Assembly (NCBI RefSeq): GCF_027409185.1
Contig: NC_084467.1
Location: 14,994,501 to 15,058,500 of the forward strand
DNA length: 64,000 nt
DNA from: Cynocephalus volans
Lineage: Eukaryota > Chordata > Mammalia > Dermoptera > Cynocephalidae
Direction: 5' to 3'
Below, piece by piece: positions 22,161 to 34,069 of this stretch. How positions within the stretch are numbered: position 1 is the stretch's first letter; each line of letters opens with the position of its first letter. The translations under genes were made by a program, and so were the position numbers. Under the pieces are notes generated by a model. The model did not search any database and was not told the origin of the DNA. It was given only the letters and a program-made list of their open reading frames with translations.

Positions 22161-23800
22161 AAGGGAGTGGCACTCAGTAAATATTTATTGAGCACCTACT
22201 ATGTGCCAGGCACTGTATTGAACTCTGGGGATACAGCAATGAACAAAAGAGCCCATGTTGTGGCACAGCTTGAATGCTGGCAGGGAGACAATCAGCTACC
22301 AAGTAAAAATAGTATCAGGTGGTCTTTAGAGATGTGGTGGTGTTTTGGAAAGTAGTCAGGGAAGGCCAAACTTAGAAAGTAACATTTGATCAGACAACAG
22401 AAGGGAACGAAGGAGTAAGCCATGTAGATAGCAGAGACATAAGGAACAGCAAGGACAAAGACCCCGAAGGGGACAGTACCTGGCGTGTTCAAGGAACAGC
22501 GAGGCCAATGTGGCTGGCCTAGATGCTGACCTAACCTTTAGAAGGATCATGAGGCTGCTGTGTTCTGAATGGACTGTAGGGGGACTAGGGCCTTAGAAAG
22601 CTATTTCTATATTCAGGGCATTTTTATTTATTTAAAAAGCACTGATATAGTGCTTCCTCTGTGATGGACACTGTTAAGCACTTTACAAACAACAACTCAT
22701 TTAATCCTCATAACAGAGGCCCAAAAAGGTAAGGAACTTACCCAGCAGAGAGATGCATTGGAGGTGGCAAGAAATGATCATGGTCTAGGTATTTGCTGAC
22801 GCACTGGTGGTAGGAATGAGAAGAAAGGAGTCGAGGATGATGCTAAGTTTTTCTGTTTGTTTTTTATATTTAAAGACTATTTTTTTAAAAGCAGTTTTAG
22901 GTTCACAGCAAAATTGAAAGTACAGAGAAAATTCATATATATCCCCCTGCCCCTACACACGCATAGCCTTCCCCATTATCAATATCCCCCAGCAGAGTGG
23001 TACATTTGTTACAATTGATGAACCTACATTGACGCGTCATGATTACCCAGACTCCATAGTTTACATTAAGATTCACTCTTTGTGTTGTACATTCCCAGGT
23101 TTTGGAAAAATGTGTAATGACATGTATCTACCATTGTAGTATCATACAGAGTATTTTCACTGCCCTAAAAATCCTCTGTGCCCCACCTACTCATCACTTC
23201 CTCCCCCCAACCCCTGGCAACACTGATATTTTTACTGTCTCCATAGTTTGGCCTCATGCTAAGATTTTTAGCTTGAGTAACACTGGAAGGGTTTGCCATA
23301 TATTGATCTGGGGAAGACTGTAAGAGGAGCGAGAGGTTTTGGGGAGAAGGGGATGTAGATAAGAGTCAGTTTGGGGCAAGTTATGTTTGAGATGCCTATT
23401 AGAGATTTCAATGGAGATGTCAGGTAAGTCATCAGCTATGGAAGTCTAGAGTTGGAAGAAGTTGGAGCTGGTGATAAACTTATGAGAACCATCAGCTAGT
23501 AAATGGCATTTAAAAGTATTTAAAAACACGACATCTGGGTGAGCTTACTTAGTGGATGAATGTAGAGAGAAGAGGTCAAGAATATAAAGAAGAACCAGTA
23601 AGGAGACTGGGAAGAAGTGACCCAGGAGGTGGAAAGGTGATGTCCCCCTCAGAAATCAAGAGAGAAGAGCATGAAGGAAAGGTCATTCATTGGACAGGTG
23701 ACTGGTCAGTCCACAGATTGGCTGTCCATAGGTCAGATCCCACTCCTAGACCTGTCAACTATTGCTGTGAGCATGGGGCACGTGGTGTTAAATATGGCTG
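22160..23800 (-). mobile_element. L2 (ORF2 remnant), split by an L1
   Basis: The plus strand reads 'tattgagcacctactatgtg', 'ggatacagcaatgaacaaaa', 'gtagatagcagagacataag', then, after the L1, 'tgtttgagatgcctattaga' and 'agaagaggtcaagaatataa'. This is the reverse complement of L2 3' UTR and reverse-transcriptase region, so the element points to the minus strand. All frames are broken. Confidence 0.7.
22856..23300 (-). mobile_element. L1 3' UTR fragment nested in L2
   Basis: 'gcagttttaggttcacagca' to 'tccccctgcccctacacacg' is a known L1M 3' UTR stretch in reverse. The L2 continues on both sides, so this L1 is the younger insertion. Confidence 0.75.
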
Positions 23801-23884
23801 CCTATGAGGAGCTGTGGGTAGGGAGGCAGGCACCATTAATATTTGTAGTACTGTTTCTCCTCACCTCCTCTTTGAAAAACTCTA

Positions 23885-23912
23885 AACCAAAACAAACAAA
23901 CAAACAAAACCT
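23885..23912. repeat. (AAAC)n microsatellite
   Basis: Five to six AAAC/AAACA units in a run. Confidence 0.8.
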
Positions 23913-23929
23913 GTAACCCTCTTTAAGTT

Positions 23930-25820
23930 CATACTGTCTTTATTTCCCACCTGCCACCCCTCCTTTTTGTTCTCATGAACTGACCTCCACCTGCCTTCCC
24001 ACACCTTTCTTTATGACTTCAGTGTCCATAAGCATAATCCATCAGAAGTCTTACTGACTTCTCACTTACTTAGTTCTTCCCTACCAATGAGTTTCCTTCC
24101 TTCTCCTCAGGTACCCACTCCCATGGTCTTACTTTGGACCTGCTCTCACCAATAATTGCATTATCTCAAAAAACACAATCACAAAGATCTCAAGTCTGAC
24201 TTTAATCTCCTTACTATACTATCACTGCACAAGCATTTCTTCAACCTCATGGAGACCTGCAAACCTTTGAGCCTGCCAAATTTCACATTTATCTTCCCTC
24301 TCATGCTCACATGGTCCCTCCTTACCCAATTTAGTAATGATCATTTTACTTACTTCCTTGCAAATACCCATAACCCTTTTGCTGACCCCCTTTTTTGTAT
24401 CAGAACATCTGAACATTGCTGGAAAATTAAGTGACTGCTGTCACTTTAAGTTGATGTCTACAAATTTCAAAGGAGCCCTTAATCCTGCCTAGCAATTCTA
24501 TATTTCTCTGCTATCGTCAACTCCCCACACTGTAATATGATTATTTTTCAACCTTCATCCTCCTCAAACTTTCTTTATCCCCTTCTCATCCTTCACTCTA
24601 AGCAGATGGCCTTGATTTACACTTCCCAGAGATAAGAGAATCACCCAGACATGAGCCCTGTCATCCACCAACACCTCTGCACCTTCCCCACGTTATCTGC
24701 CTTCCCTGCTTCCACAGTGAATGAAGGGGTTCTGTTCCTATCAGATCCAACTCCACTTACATTCTGGATCCTTCCTTCTTTAGTCACCAGTTTCTCCCTC
24801 TATACTGGATCATTCACATCTGCTTCAAAAAACATGCCCCAATATCTGTATCATAAAAGTTTTAACAACCAAAAACTCCTTGATCCCACATCTACCTCTA
24901 GCCACCTCCTCCATTTTTCTGCTCCCCTTTGCATCAAAGCTTTGTGAGTTCTCTGTGTGTCGTGTGTTGATTTCTGTAGGGAAAGTGAAGGTAAATGGTC
25001 AGGATTCCTCGGATGTTCGGAATCTTGCCAAGCATTTGATGTAAATGACAACTGTGTGTGTGCACCCAGGTGTTCCTGGGTTGTTTAAGTCACACACAGG
25101 TGTTCCTGGGTTATCGGACTTAAATATATAAGACAAATGGTTGTGATCCACAGTATCCACCCCCCCACACACACTCCCGGTGGGGGCCACGAGGGGGCTG
25201 CTACTGCTGCTGGAGGCCGTTGCTGCAACCTGCTGCTGCTGAGGAAGTTGAAGGCTGAGCTCACGTTGGAATGAAGCATGTCAACTCTGTCAACAGCTCC
25301 TGGGATCTTTTCCAATTACCTTGCTCATGACCTGTATGTGAGAGGTCTGGTGACCAGCCTGGTACGTGAGGGGTCTGTGATCCAATCTGAGGGGTCTGTG
25401 ACCTAGTCTTTACAATGGGTTTGAAGGGTCTGAGCCCTAGCCCAACAATTTCACATCAATTCTAATTTCTCCTCAAATCAGTCTGGGTCAGGCTTCTGCC
25501 ACCACCCACCCATGAAGTGACATTACTGTTCTCAAACTGACCTGGGAACTCCATGTTGCAGAAGCCAATGGTCACTTTGGGGTCTCCTGACCTCCTGGTG
25601 CCTGCTACAGTTGGCCACACTCCTCCTTAATGCACCTGTTTTGGCTTTCCGGACCCCACCCGCTCTTGGTGCTCAGGTTTCCTCTGGGTTTTGTTTGATG
25701 GCTCCCCTTCCTTTTCTGAAGGCTTAGTTTTGGGACCCCTTCTTTACTGTATCTAAATTCTCTTTTGGTCACTATGGATCTTCAGCACCTAGAACATAAT
25801 AGGTGCTCAATGAAGGTATG
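23930..25820 (+). mobile_element. L2 (ORF2 remnant), split by a solo LTR
   Basis: Plus-strand L2 endonuclease-to-RT coding text: 'acccactcccatggtcttac', 'tcaccaataattgcattatc', 'tactggatcattcacatctg'. After the LTR it continues with 'caaatcagtctgggtcaggc' and 'tttcctctgggttttgtttg' and ends with 'cataataggtgctcaatgaa'. Frames are broken throughout. Confidence 0.65.
24975..25447. mobile_element. solo retroviral-type LTR
   Basis: A 473-bp segment begins TGTAG and ends CAACA. The exact 5-bp repeat 'atttc' lies on both sides (24970-24974 and 25448-25452), and L2 sequence resumes directly after it. It holds a TATA-like 'tatataag' near 25125, two copies of 'aggtgttcctgggtt' (about 25069 and 25097) and repeats of 'aggggtctgtga' near its end. 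No internal viral genes are present. The family was not recognised and may be restricted to this lineage. Confidence 0.7.
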
Positions 25821-25884
25821 TTAACTAAAATAATAGTATCAACATGATAGGATTAGTGTATGAATAAACAGACTGAGAAGGAAT

Positions 25885-26050
25885 AAAAAGTAATGGCTAC
25901 TTTTTAATAAGTGTTTACCATGTGATAACCATTTTTAATGTATTATCTCATTGACTCCTCCCAATAATCCTTTGAGCTAAAACTTTATTACCATTTTACA
26001 GAAGAGGAAAGGCAAGGTATTAATGAAGGTAAGAAGTGGATGAATTTATC
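25885..26050 (-). mobile_element. MIR fragment
   Basis: 'gtgtttaccatgtgataacc', 'tattatctcattgactcctc' and 'attttacagaagaggaaagg' are MIR in reverse. Confidence 0.7.
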
Positions 26051-26054
26051 CTTA

Positions 26055-27205
26055 CTTTGATCTTTCTGACTCAATCTGTTCTCAGAATCATCAAATTGCA
26101 ATTATATGTGGGGAAGTGCTCTGTAAATTGCAAAATATGATGCTACTGCATCCCAGCACATAGCATGACAATTTACACGTGTACTTGCCCATAAGTATTT
26201 CCTAAATTGAGGCAAGGTGGGAAGGAAGGCCTGAGCCATGTAATACTGTCACCAGAGCAAGGAAAGCAGCAGCAACTTCGAGGTCCTTGGAGACATAGCC
26301 TTTCACTGTATGCTGAGTAGTAATGCTCATCAGCTCACATAGGCATTAAAGCAGGCATTACCCAGAAGTTACAATTTCCAAAATTTCCTTCTGCAATTAA
26401 GTCCCCACAGCTGGAACTGTTGGGTTAATAAATGCACAATTATCCCAGGGGCCTGGGGATTGCTTAGCTCCTAAATCACTTCTGATTTAACAGGCTTGGT
26501 CTGCTTCTTGAGTTGGGATCTTCTCAAGTTACTAAAGTGGTTTTAGATGTTTTACTGTGTCTTTGGAGATACACAAGAACCCTAGAATAAGCCAGATTCT
26601 AATCCCTTACTACACTGAATTCTACAGACAACCATATTCACTGAACATTCTAACTCCATATATTAAAGTTTCAATGAGATTCACGTGTCTTTGTTACCAA
26701 GAGGACCGGGAGGGAAGGAACATCACATGGTAATCCCATCTCCCCCATCATTCAGCTGGTTTAGAGGTCACTTCTGGGATACCTCTCAGGAACGCATATC
26801 CTCTTTTTCCTACAATTCAACCCTTCCTCATTTTCAGACATTTAGTTTGGGTGGAGTTGAGCCCGCCCCCATCTCCAGAGGAGAGGATCCTGATTGGCTG
26901 AAGCCAAAGTATAGTCTTGGCCATACTAACTGGCTTGGGAATGGACCCTTGACCTAATCAGGGCCAGAGTGCTTTCTGCAGAATGCTAATAAAAATAAAC
27001 TGCCCAAAGAGGGGCGATCCATCAAGTAAGTTTGGGAAATGCTGTAAACAATATTCCCTGTTGGGTATTCTATTTTCTCAAGAACTTTACATTTCAATGA
27101 TCCTGTTTCTCCCCAGATTGTTTAACTACTCTCTCTCAGCTAGATGATTACTCTGGCTTTAAACATGCCTAAGTGTCTCACATCTTTGAGTTTTCTTTAA
27201 AGAAA
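26055..27205. other. single-copy DNA with an unassigned old repeat
   Basis: 26700-27000 contains 'cctgattggctgaagccaaa'-type sequence common in old mammalian repeats of uncertain class. The 90-codon frame at 26685-26957 lies in it and is not a gene. Confidence 0.35.
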
Positions 27206-27209
27206 AAAA

Positions 27210-27640
27210 CCTGTGTGAATCCCACATCTCCTCTAGCCTACCCATCTCCTGCCTTTCCCAACTGAAGAATTGCCTGTGTTTTCTCCCTCCACTTCCTAAC
27301 TTCCCATTCTCTTCCATCACTCCTCCACTGAAATAGCTCTATGGTTACCCATAACCTCCAAGCTAAAGATCACATGGATGTTTTTCTATCCTCACCCCCT
27401 GTGACTCCTCAGTAGTATTTGACACTGTTGGCCACTTCCTTCTTGAAGCACTCTCTTCCATTGGCTTCCATGACATCACATTGATGGTCCCAGTCTTAAT
27501 CCTACCTCTATGACTGCTCCTTCTCTGTGTTCTCTGCAGACTCATTCTCTTCTACACAACGACCAAATGATGGAGTTCCTTGATGTTGGGTAACAGTTTC
27601 TCTCCCCTTCTTTGTGCTCTTTCCTTAGACAATCTTATCC
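27210..27640 (+). mobile_element. second plus-strand L2 copy (RT region)
   Basis: 'cactcctccactgaaatagc', 'agtatttgacactgttggcc' and 'cttgaagcactctcttccat' match the L2 RT region around the FDTV-like active-site stretch. It overlaps the part of L2 already present near 25500, so it is a separate copy. Confidence 0.6.
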
Positions 27641-27644
27641 ATGG

Positions 27645-28865
27645 CCCCAGTTACAAGCAGCCTCAGTCATGAGCCCCACCTGGAGCTGGCAGAGATACTG
27701 ATAATGGGGAAAGGGGACTGTTTCTGTGATAATGGGGAGAAATCAGGGTACTGTTACCAAAAGGAGAAAGGGATGCTGAAGTGTAGAGGGGGGAAAAAAG
27801 AAAAACAGATGGTCGCCATTGTCATTCTGAGTAAGGTCATGCACATAAATGAAACAGACTTCTTTTGGGTCTCAGGAAGTCTGGTCATTGGAACCTTAAG
27901 CAGAACTGAGCATAGGGGGGGAAATGCTGATTTCTTTTGAAGACAGAAAATTGTGTGGTTTGTAGAGGAAGCAGCCTTGGCTAGACAGCTTAGATCAACT
28001 TTTTCCACTCCTCAGCATCTTGAAAGAACATGTAGCAAGCAGAGAGGAGGTAAGACAAACCACTGGCAATCCACTTCTTTTTAATACATCTCCAAGTCTT
28101 CAGTACCAAGAGAATACTTTAATCTGAGGTTAGACGTAATCGTCTCAGGGTTTTTGTTTTTGCGTTTCTAGTAGGTACCTGGGAGAACTCACAGCTGCCT
28201 TCTGCTGGACCAGAAGTATTTGTATCCAGACCATCTGTGGGGTCTTGAATGGAGTTACAGAAAGGCCTCTCACATGCGGGCCAGCTGTTGTAATTTGTAC
28301 ATGCATATTTGAGAGAAGTCATGTTTAGTGTATTAAGCTGGCCAGCCGGTCACCCACCAGGGTTGGGCTGGACTCTACAATGTGTCTAAGGCTGACTCTT
28401 CCCTAGACTCAGGATAACTACCGCCTTCTGCTCTAGGTGTTATTCTCTGACAGCCCCTCGAAGGCTGGGTTTGGGGCCTCCTGCTCTTTATTCCCATGGC
28501 AACCCTAAACTTTGTACACCTTATTGGGTCACCTTTTCTCTTGTAATCTGTCTCTACTGCTTTATGGGCTCCTTGAGGCAGGGACTATGAGTCTATCACT
28601 AACAATTAGCATAGTACCTGGGATATGGTACAATATGAACAAAGGCCATCAGATTGTGAGCCAGAGAAACTCCAAGCAGAGTCATCCACAGTACAAACGT
28701 TGGTCATCCGCAACTCCTCCCGAGCTCTCATCCCTCATTCCAATCAGACATTGCAATGTTCCAAATGAAACTAAATCAGATGCAGAACTGATGTAGGAAC
28801 TAATAAAGTGGCAGGACTTAGGAAACAGTCTAGTGAAAGGCTAGAATAAAAACATTAGAGCACTG
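27645..28865. other. single-copy DNA, no gene recognised
   Basis: Short opposed frames (27641-28008) and an L2-like 3' end near 28560-28640 ('gctccttgaggcagggacta'). Confidence 0.4.
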
Positions 28866-28869
28866 AAGT

Positions 28870-29680
28870 ATTGGAAGATTAAAAATTTTTAAATATCATT
28901 TATAATAAGATCAAAAAATATAAATTTACTTAGGGATACATTTCATGAAAGATGTGCAAGTCCTGTGTACTCTGAAAACTAGAAAACATTTCCAAGAAAG
29001 ATTAAAGATCTAAATAAATAGATGTACCCTATATATGGATTGCAAGATTCAATCTTGTTAAGATATTCATTCTCCCAGAAATGATCTGTAAATTCAATGC
29101 AATCAAGATAAAAATCCCAGCAAGGATTATTGTACAAATTGACAAGCTGATCCTAAAATTTATATGGAAATGCAAAGGTCCCAGAATATTTAAAACCATC
29201 TTGAAAAAGAGAAAAAATTTAGAGGACCTACACTATCTGATTTTAAGATTCACCATAAAGCTGCCAGAATCAAAACGTCGTGGTATTGGAATAAGGATAA
29301 ACACAGAGATCAATGGAATAGTTCAAAAATAGACCCAAATATATGGAATCAAATAATTTTTGACAAAGGTGCTAGTGTCATTTGCTGGGGGAAGAACAAT
29401 ATTCAGCAAACAGTGCTGAGAAAGAGAATCTTGACCCTTACTTACTTCATGCCATGCGTGAACATGAACTCACAATGGATCATAGACCCATACATAAAAA
29501 ACTAAAACTATTAAACTGCTAGAAGGAAATATAGGATAAAATCTTTACAACATTGAGTTGGCAAAGATTTTTTTTAGCATACAAAAAAGCACTAACTAAA
29601 AAGGAAAAAAATTGATGAATTGGATTTGATGAAAATAAGAAAATTCTGTTCTTCCAAAGACAACACCTAAGAAAAGGCTT
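28870..29680 (+). mobile_element. L1 ORF2 3' portion
   Basis: The plus-strand frame 29081-29332 reads like the C-terminal part of L1 ORF2 (contains DKLILKFIWKCKGPRIFKT). Surrounding text continues the element with stops and frameshifts. Dead copy. Confidence 0.85.
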
Positions 29681-29684
29681 TCAG

Positions 29685-29775
29685 GGCTGGCTGGTTAGCT
29701 AAGTTGGTTAGAGCTCCATGTTATAACACTAAGGTCAAGGGTTCATATCCACGATCAGCCAGCCACACAAAAAAT
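29685..29775 (+). mobile_element. CYN-type SINE, monomer
   Basis: 'ggctggctggttagctaagt' and 'tggttagagctccatgttat' show one tRNA-Ile-like unit with a short A-rich end. 'ggctttcag' before and 'ggatttcag' after (29776-29784) form an imperfect target-site duplication. Confidence 0.8.
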
Positions 29776-29784
29776 GGATTTCAG

Positions 29785-30390
29785 AGTTATGTAAAGCATT
29801 ATTTAAACACATGTAAGATGTTAGTTTTGGGTTTTTTTTCTTTTTTTAAAGAAGATGTCATGCTCTCAACTACATAAGCTTCAGTACTTCTAAGTAAATA
29901 AACACAAATGTCAGCTTTATTTTTTGTTCAAGCGAACCAATAAAGCATATAGCATAAGAGAACCTTTGTTAAACTTAACTCCCAAGACCAGATTGACATT
30001 AATGACAATGTCATTGTAGTCAGAAGGACTCCAGATTATGACCAGAAAGAAAAACAGAGTTCAAAAGCAGAGAAGTGATGCCGAGGATCTGGTCCAGCAG
30101 TATAAAGTGAGACCATAAGTGGGGAAAATGAATCACCAAGTCTGAAGTTTGGCAGATCAGGAACAAAATAAAAAGGGGCAACGGGGGGGGGGGGCACAGA
30201 GGGTCAGGGTGATTCAGCCAAGAGGCTCAGAGCAATGCCAGTGGTGATAGAGCCCATTTAATAAGTGCTACCTCTTGACAGCTTAAAACTGCCAGATGGG
30301 ATCACACATGCATGATCTAAGATGCTGTAAGGTCTCCTAATTTAAAACTGTATCTATCAAGAAAACTCTGATTGCCAAAGATTTCTCTCT
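29785..30390. other. single-copy or old L1 DNA
   Basis: No gene. Contains a run of about 13 G around 30183-30195. Confidence 0.4.
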
Positions 30391-30394
30391 GCCA

Positions 30395-30897
30395 GGCATC
30401 ACGGCCTGGATAATTGACTTCGCAATTCCATCAGGCTTTAATCCTGATGACCTTCCATTCTCTGCCCCACCCTGTCTGTGATTGATACAGGTGTGGTAAC
30501 ACTGACACGCTACATGGTCACCTCTTCCATTTCTTCTTCCTGGCCACATAATCTATATTTCCCAGTCTCCCTTGAGTTAGGTTGTGGTCATGTGCCTGGG
30601 TTTTGACCAGTGGAATGCGGGAGGAGATGACATGGGCCATCTCCAGGCACGGACATAAAATACCCCTGTGCCCTGCCTCAGACTCTCTCTCTTTGTTCAT
30701 CAGCCAACTGAATGCAGAGGATCTAAGGGAGGACTCCACAATGGAAGAAGCCTGTGTCCTCTTCTGTGACAGTCCACTGAGAACATCCAATTAGACTGTG
30801 TCTTGGTGCAGGGGGTGGGGGAAGTAAACCTTTATTGAAGTAAGACACTGAATGTTGGGGGTTGTTTGTTCCAGCAATTAAGAATTACCCTGACTGA
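30395..30897 (+). mobile_element. old LTR-like repeat, family uncertain
   Basis: 'gttaggttgtggtcatgtgc', 'gactccacaatggaagaagc' and 'ttgggggttgtttgttccag' are parts of a common ancient mammalian repeat with LTR-like ends. I cannot name it with confidence. Confidence 0.5.
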
Positions 30898-30899
30898 TA

Positions 30900-31220
30900 C
30901 AGTCATCCCTTGGTGTCCATGGAGGATAGGTTCCAGGACCTCCTGTGGGTACCAAAATCCATGAATGCTCAAGTCCCTGATATAAAATGGTGTAATATTT
31001 GATTATAACCTATGCTCATCCTCCCGTATACTTTGTCACCTCTAGATTAATTTTAATACCAAATACAATATAAATAGCTCTTATAATGTATTGTTTAGGG
31101 AATAATTACAAGGAAAAAAGTCTGTACATGTTTAATACATATGCAATTTTTTTCCAGATATTTTCCATTCATCGTTGGTTGAATCCACAAATGCAGAACC
31201 TATGGATATGGAGGGCTCAC
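30900..31220. mobile_element. Tigger-type short DNA transposon
   Basis: Begins 'cagtcatcccttggtgtcca' just after a TA (30898-30899). It runs through 'aggttccaggacctcctgtg', 'atgctcaagtccctgatata' and 'agtctgtacatgtttaata', and ends with 'cctatggatatggagggctc', giving terminal inverted repeats of the pogo/Tigger kind. Confidence 0.8.
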
Positions 31221-31319
31221 ACAGGTCTAAAAAACTCCCCATGATAATTTCCAATATAGCAGAAAATGTTTGGAATGATAAATTTAAGCAGGATCTTCAT
31301 AAAAATGTGAAGTTTCCTC

Positions 31320-31435
31320 AGATATTTCAAGGTAGAGCCAGTGAGGCTGGACAAATCACATAGCTCCATAGATGGTCTGCCAGGATTTGAACGGAGGTCT
31401 GTCTGATCCCAAAGCCTACACTTTTTTCATTCCTC
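31320..31435 (-). mobile_element. MIR fragment
   Basis: 'ggtctgccaggatttgaacg' is the reversed MIR 5' region. Confidence 0.55.
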
Positions 31436-31804
31436 CAACTTACCCCAGACACAGAGGTGTTTAGATGTGTTGATCATAATGATGATAGACTCCAGGATTC
31501 TGTGTAATTTACTTTCTGGCACACCTGTGCTATACGTCACTGCAGAACTTCCACCACTTCCCACAAGCCAGTGAGGATGAATATAATGACACGCTGTAAT
31601 CCTCACTTTTATGTCAACATCATCCCCAAGCCCTCAAAGGGGGACAGTTAAGATTATTGTTTTCTGCAGCCTGCAACCTAAATGTTTACCAGTTTGGTAA
31701 AGACTTTTGGGACCATGCCATAAATGGATAGGTCTTTCTTCTCCGTCCACTTTTTCCTTCTTGTTTCTACCATTCCAGTCAGAGGAGCTCTATGTCTCTC
31801 TTAC

Positions 31805-31885
31805 CTGAATAATTGCATCTAATTCCTCCTTGCAATGTTCAAAGATCAGGTGACTGGACCTCCTTCTATATCCTAGTTTTCTCAT
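31805..31885 (-). other. candidate MIR-associated exon (unassigned)
   Basis: On the minus strand an acceptor ('ctcccacgttacag') inside an antisense MIR opens an 81-base segment, readable in one frame only (27 codons, including SSHLIFEHCKEELDAIIQ), closed by a strong CAG|GTAAGAG donor. Antisense MIRs are known to supply 3' splice sites. The protein is not recognised. It may be a pseudo-exon. Confidence 0.2.
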
Positions 31886-31960
31886 CTGTAACGTGGGAGG
31901 TGTGATTCGTACCACATTACAATTGTTGTGAGATTTCAATAAAATATGCCATAAACTGGT
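31846..31960 (+). mobile_element. MIR fragment
   Basis: 'cctagttttctcatctgtaa' followed by 'gttgtgagatttcaataaaa' fits the MIR 3' half on the plus strand. Confidence 0.55.
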
Positions 31961-32332
31961 GGAACAGAGTGTGCTATTCATTTTTATGGGTGTTTCCCCT
32001 CTCCTGCCCCCCAACAATTCTGGTTGTTGTTACCAAATGACAAATGATTTTTGGTATTTTGTAAATGCATTTCCCAGTCTTGTTACATTGTTCGTGTGTT
32101 TTATACCTGGTTATATAAGGTCAGCTTTGCAGATCTTTGACCTTAAACTCCAAATAGACAGAATACCTGTGGTTGCTAAATATTTATTGGTCCCATATAT
32201 CATGCTATTTATTCAATAAGAAATCATTGAGCTCTTCCTATCTGATAAGCTTTATGCAAGGAGGTTCCTGGACTAAGATTCTAATCCTGTCTGTGAGGAC
32301 CATCAGAGTGATGATTTTAAAAGTCATGGCAG

Positions 32333-32447
32333 CTTCTTCTTCTTCTTCTTCTTTTTTTTTGGCTGCTGGTCATTACAGGGATTGAACCCTGGATCTTAGT
32401 GTTACCAGTACCTTACTCTAACCAACTGAGCTAACTGCCAGCTCAGC
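32333..32447 (-). mobile_element. CYN-type SINE, monomer
   Basis: Starts with a (TTC)n/T-run (reversed A-tail that has become a GAA microsatellite), then 'attgaaccctggatcttagt' and 'aaccaactgagctaactgcc', a reversed tRNA-Ile-like unit. Confidence 0.75.
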
Positions 32448-32454
32448 TTATTAT

Positions 32455-33010
32455 TGTTAAAAATAGCATTTTAAACATCTGACTACAGAAATACATGCTC
32501 ACTGTAGAAAAATTATAGATAAAAGACCAAAAAACAAAAATGTTCGAGAAATAATCACTGTCATATTTTTAGAATCTATCCTTTTCCCACAGATATATAC
32601 AATCAACTATGTTACAATAAAAAAAAAATCTATCCTTCTAATCTTTTTTCCATTGCACATATATACATGGGATCATACTGCACACACACTTCTGTAACCT
32701 GCTTTTTTTCCACCAACTAACACATTATGAATATTGTACATGTTATTAAAGATTCTCCTGTGGCATAATTTTTAATAGTGGTTCAGTATCCACTGTATGG
32801 GGGGATCATTTTTTAATGCAGTCCCCTAAGTTTGTATATTTAAGATTATTTCCAACTTTTCACCATTATTAGCAGTGAACATCTTTGTGTGTATCTCTCT
32901 GGTCACAATCCCTATTTATTTTCTTAGAACCCACAAGTAGAATTTTGCATCATAGGAAGAAAACATTGTCAAGGCTTTTGCTATTCATTGCCAAATTTCT
33001 CTCAAATGCT
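32455..33010 (-). mobile_element. L1 3' fragment
   Basis: 'atatacatgggatcatactg', 'cctgctttttttccaccaac' and 'agaacccacaagtagaattt' are old L1 3' UTR text in reverse. Confidence 0.65.
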
Positions 33011-33014
33011 TTAT

Positions 33015-33685
33015 TAAAATATTAGATCATTATTGATTCAAAAAAGCTTTTTTCGTAAAAGGCTCTCATACAGCAACGTGCAAATATAATTTATAGATTT
33101 AGAATTATTCCAGAAGGAACATATGAGAGAAGATAAAAATTAGTTACACCTATTAAAATTTAAATTCAAGGCACAAATAATTAAAACTTGTTTAAACATG
33201 TGCATTTAATTTTGAAAGTAGGCTTTCACCTCATTCTTTACAGAATATATCATTTAAAATGTAATGGGAACTAAAACTAAATACATATAAATATTCCAAC
33301 CCAGGAATTCAACTCTAAAAAAAAAAAAAAAAGAAAATAGGCTTTCTGAATTTCTTTACAAGTGACAGTGATGCTCTTACTTCAAGAAATGGTAACCTGC
33401 CCACAGCACGTCACTGTGGCCATATGTCACCTTTGCACTCCCATGGCATCCACGTTAAACACTCAGAAATCAGATCATGCCAGCACACTGAGAGTAGCTT
33501 TGTCTCTGGGCTGTCCACTAATTATTAACCAAGCTCACTAACACTCAGGTACAACCCATAATTCTAATTTATTAATTTGCAATAAAGTTTATCATTTTCC
33601 TATGGACCACAGACCAGAGTATTTGTGTTGATTCATTCTGACTCTAAAGACAGATCTACCTACACAGTGTGAACCCCACCTATCA
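33015..33685. other. AT-rich single-copy DNA
   Basis: No gene recognised; a 16-base A-run lies near 33317-33332. Confidence 0.4.
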
Positions 33686-33689
33686 TGTA

Positions 33690-33830
33690 CTTATCAACTT
33701 CGATTGTTGTTTTCTTGTCTTTTAACTAGACAGTGAGCTACCTGAGGGTGGGCACAGGTGTTTTTCTCTACCCCCAGTACCCTATCATGTTTGTGGAGTG
33801 GATGAATTCTGAGGTCCCTGGAGCAACTTG
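33690..33830 (+). mobile_element. L2 3' end
   Basis: 'gacagtgagctacctgaggg' and 'gtttgtggagtggatgaatt' are L2 3' UTR landmarks. Confidence 0.6.
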
Positions 33831-34008
33831 TTATATAATCAATCACAAAAGTTACGAAAATATAAATGTGAGAAGAAAATAGTGCATAAAATTCTGACTC
33901 TCACTTAGGTTTCAATCACTTGGAATTGTTAAAAATTAATGTAACAATACACTTTCCAGTCATCTTGTGGAGTTTACCTAACGGGGAGGCTGTTTGCAAA
34001 CCACTTAC

Positions 34009-34069
34009 TCATGACCTGCAGCTGCTGAAGTTTCCTTTCAAGATGAGGTTTCACATGTAGTAGAAACAG
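34009..34069 (-). other. candidate coding exon (unassigned)
   Basis: On the minus strand a strong pyrimidine tract ending in CTCTGTCCCAG (AG at 34070-34071) is followed by 61 bases readable in one frame only (contains HVKPHLERKLQQLQVM) and a consensus GTAAGT donor. The other two frames have stops. No overlap with recognised repeats. If real it belongs to a minus-strand gene starting further right, not to the 20.9-kb promoter. Protein unknown. Confidence 0.25.

Noticed and set aside
29081..29332. Intact-looking ORF
   Set aside because: It is the C-terminal part of L1 ORF2 in a dead, truncated copy, not a host gene.
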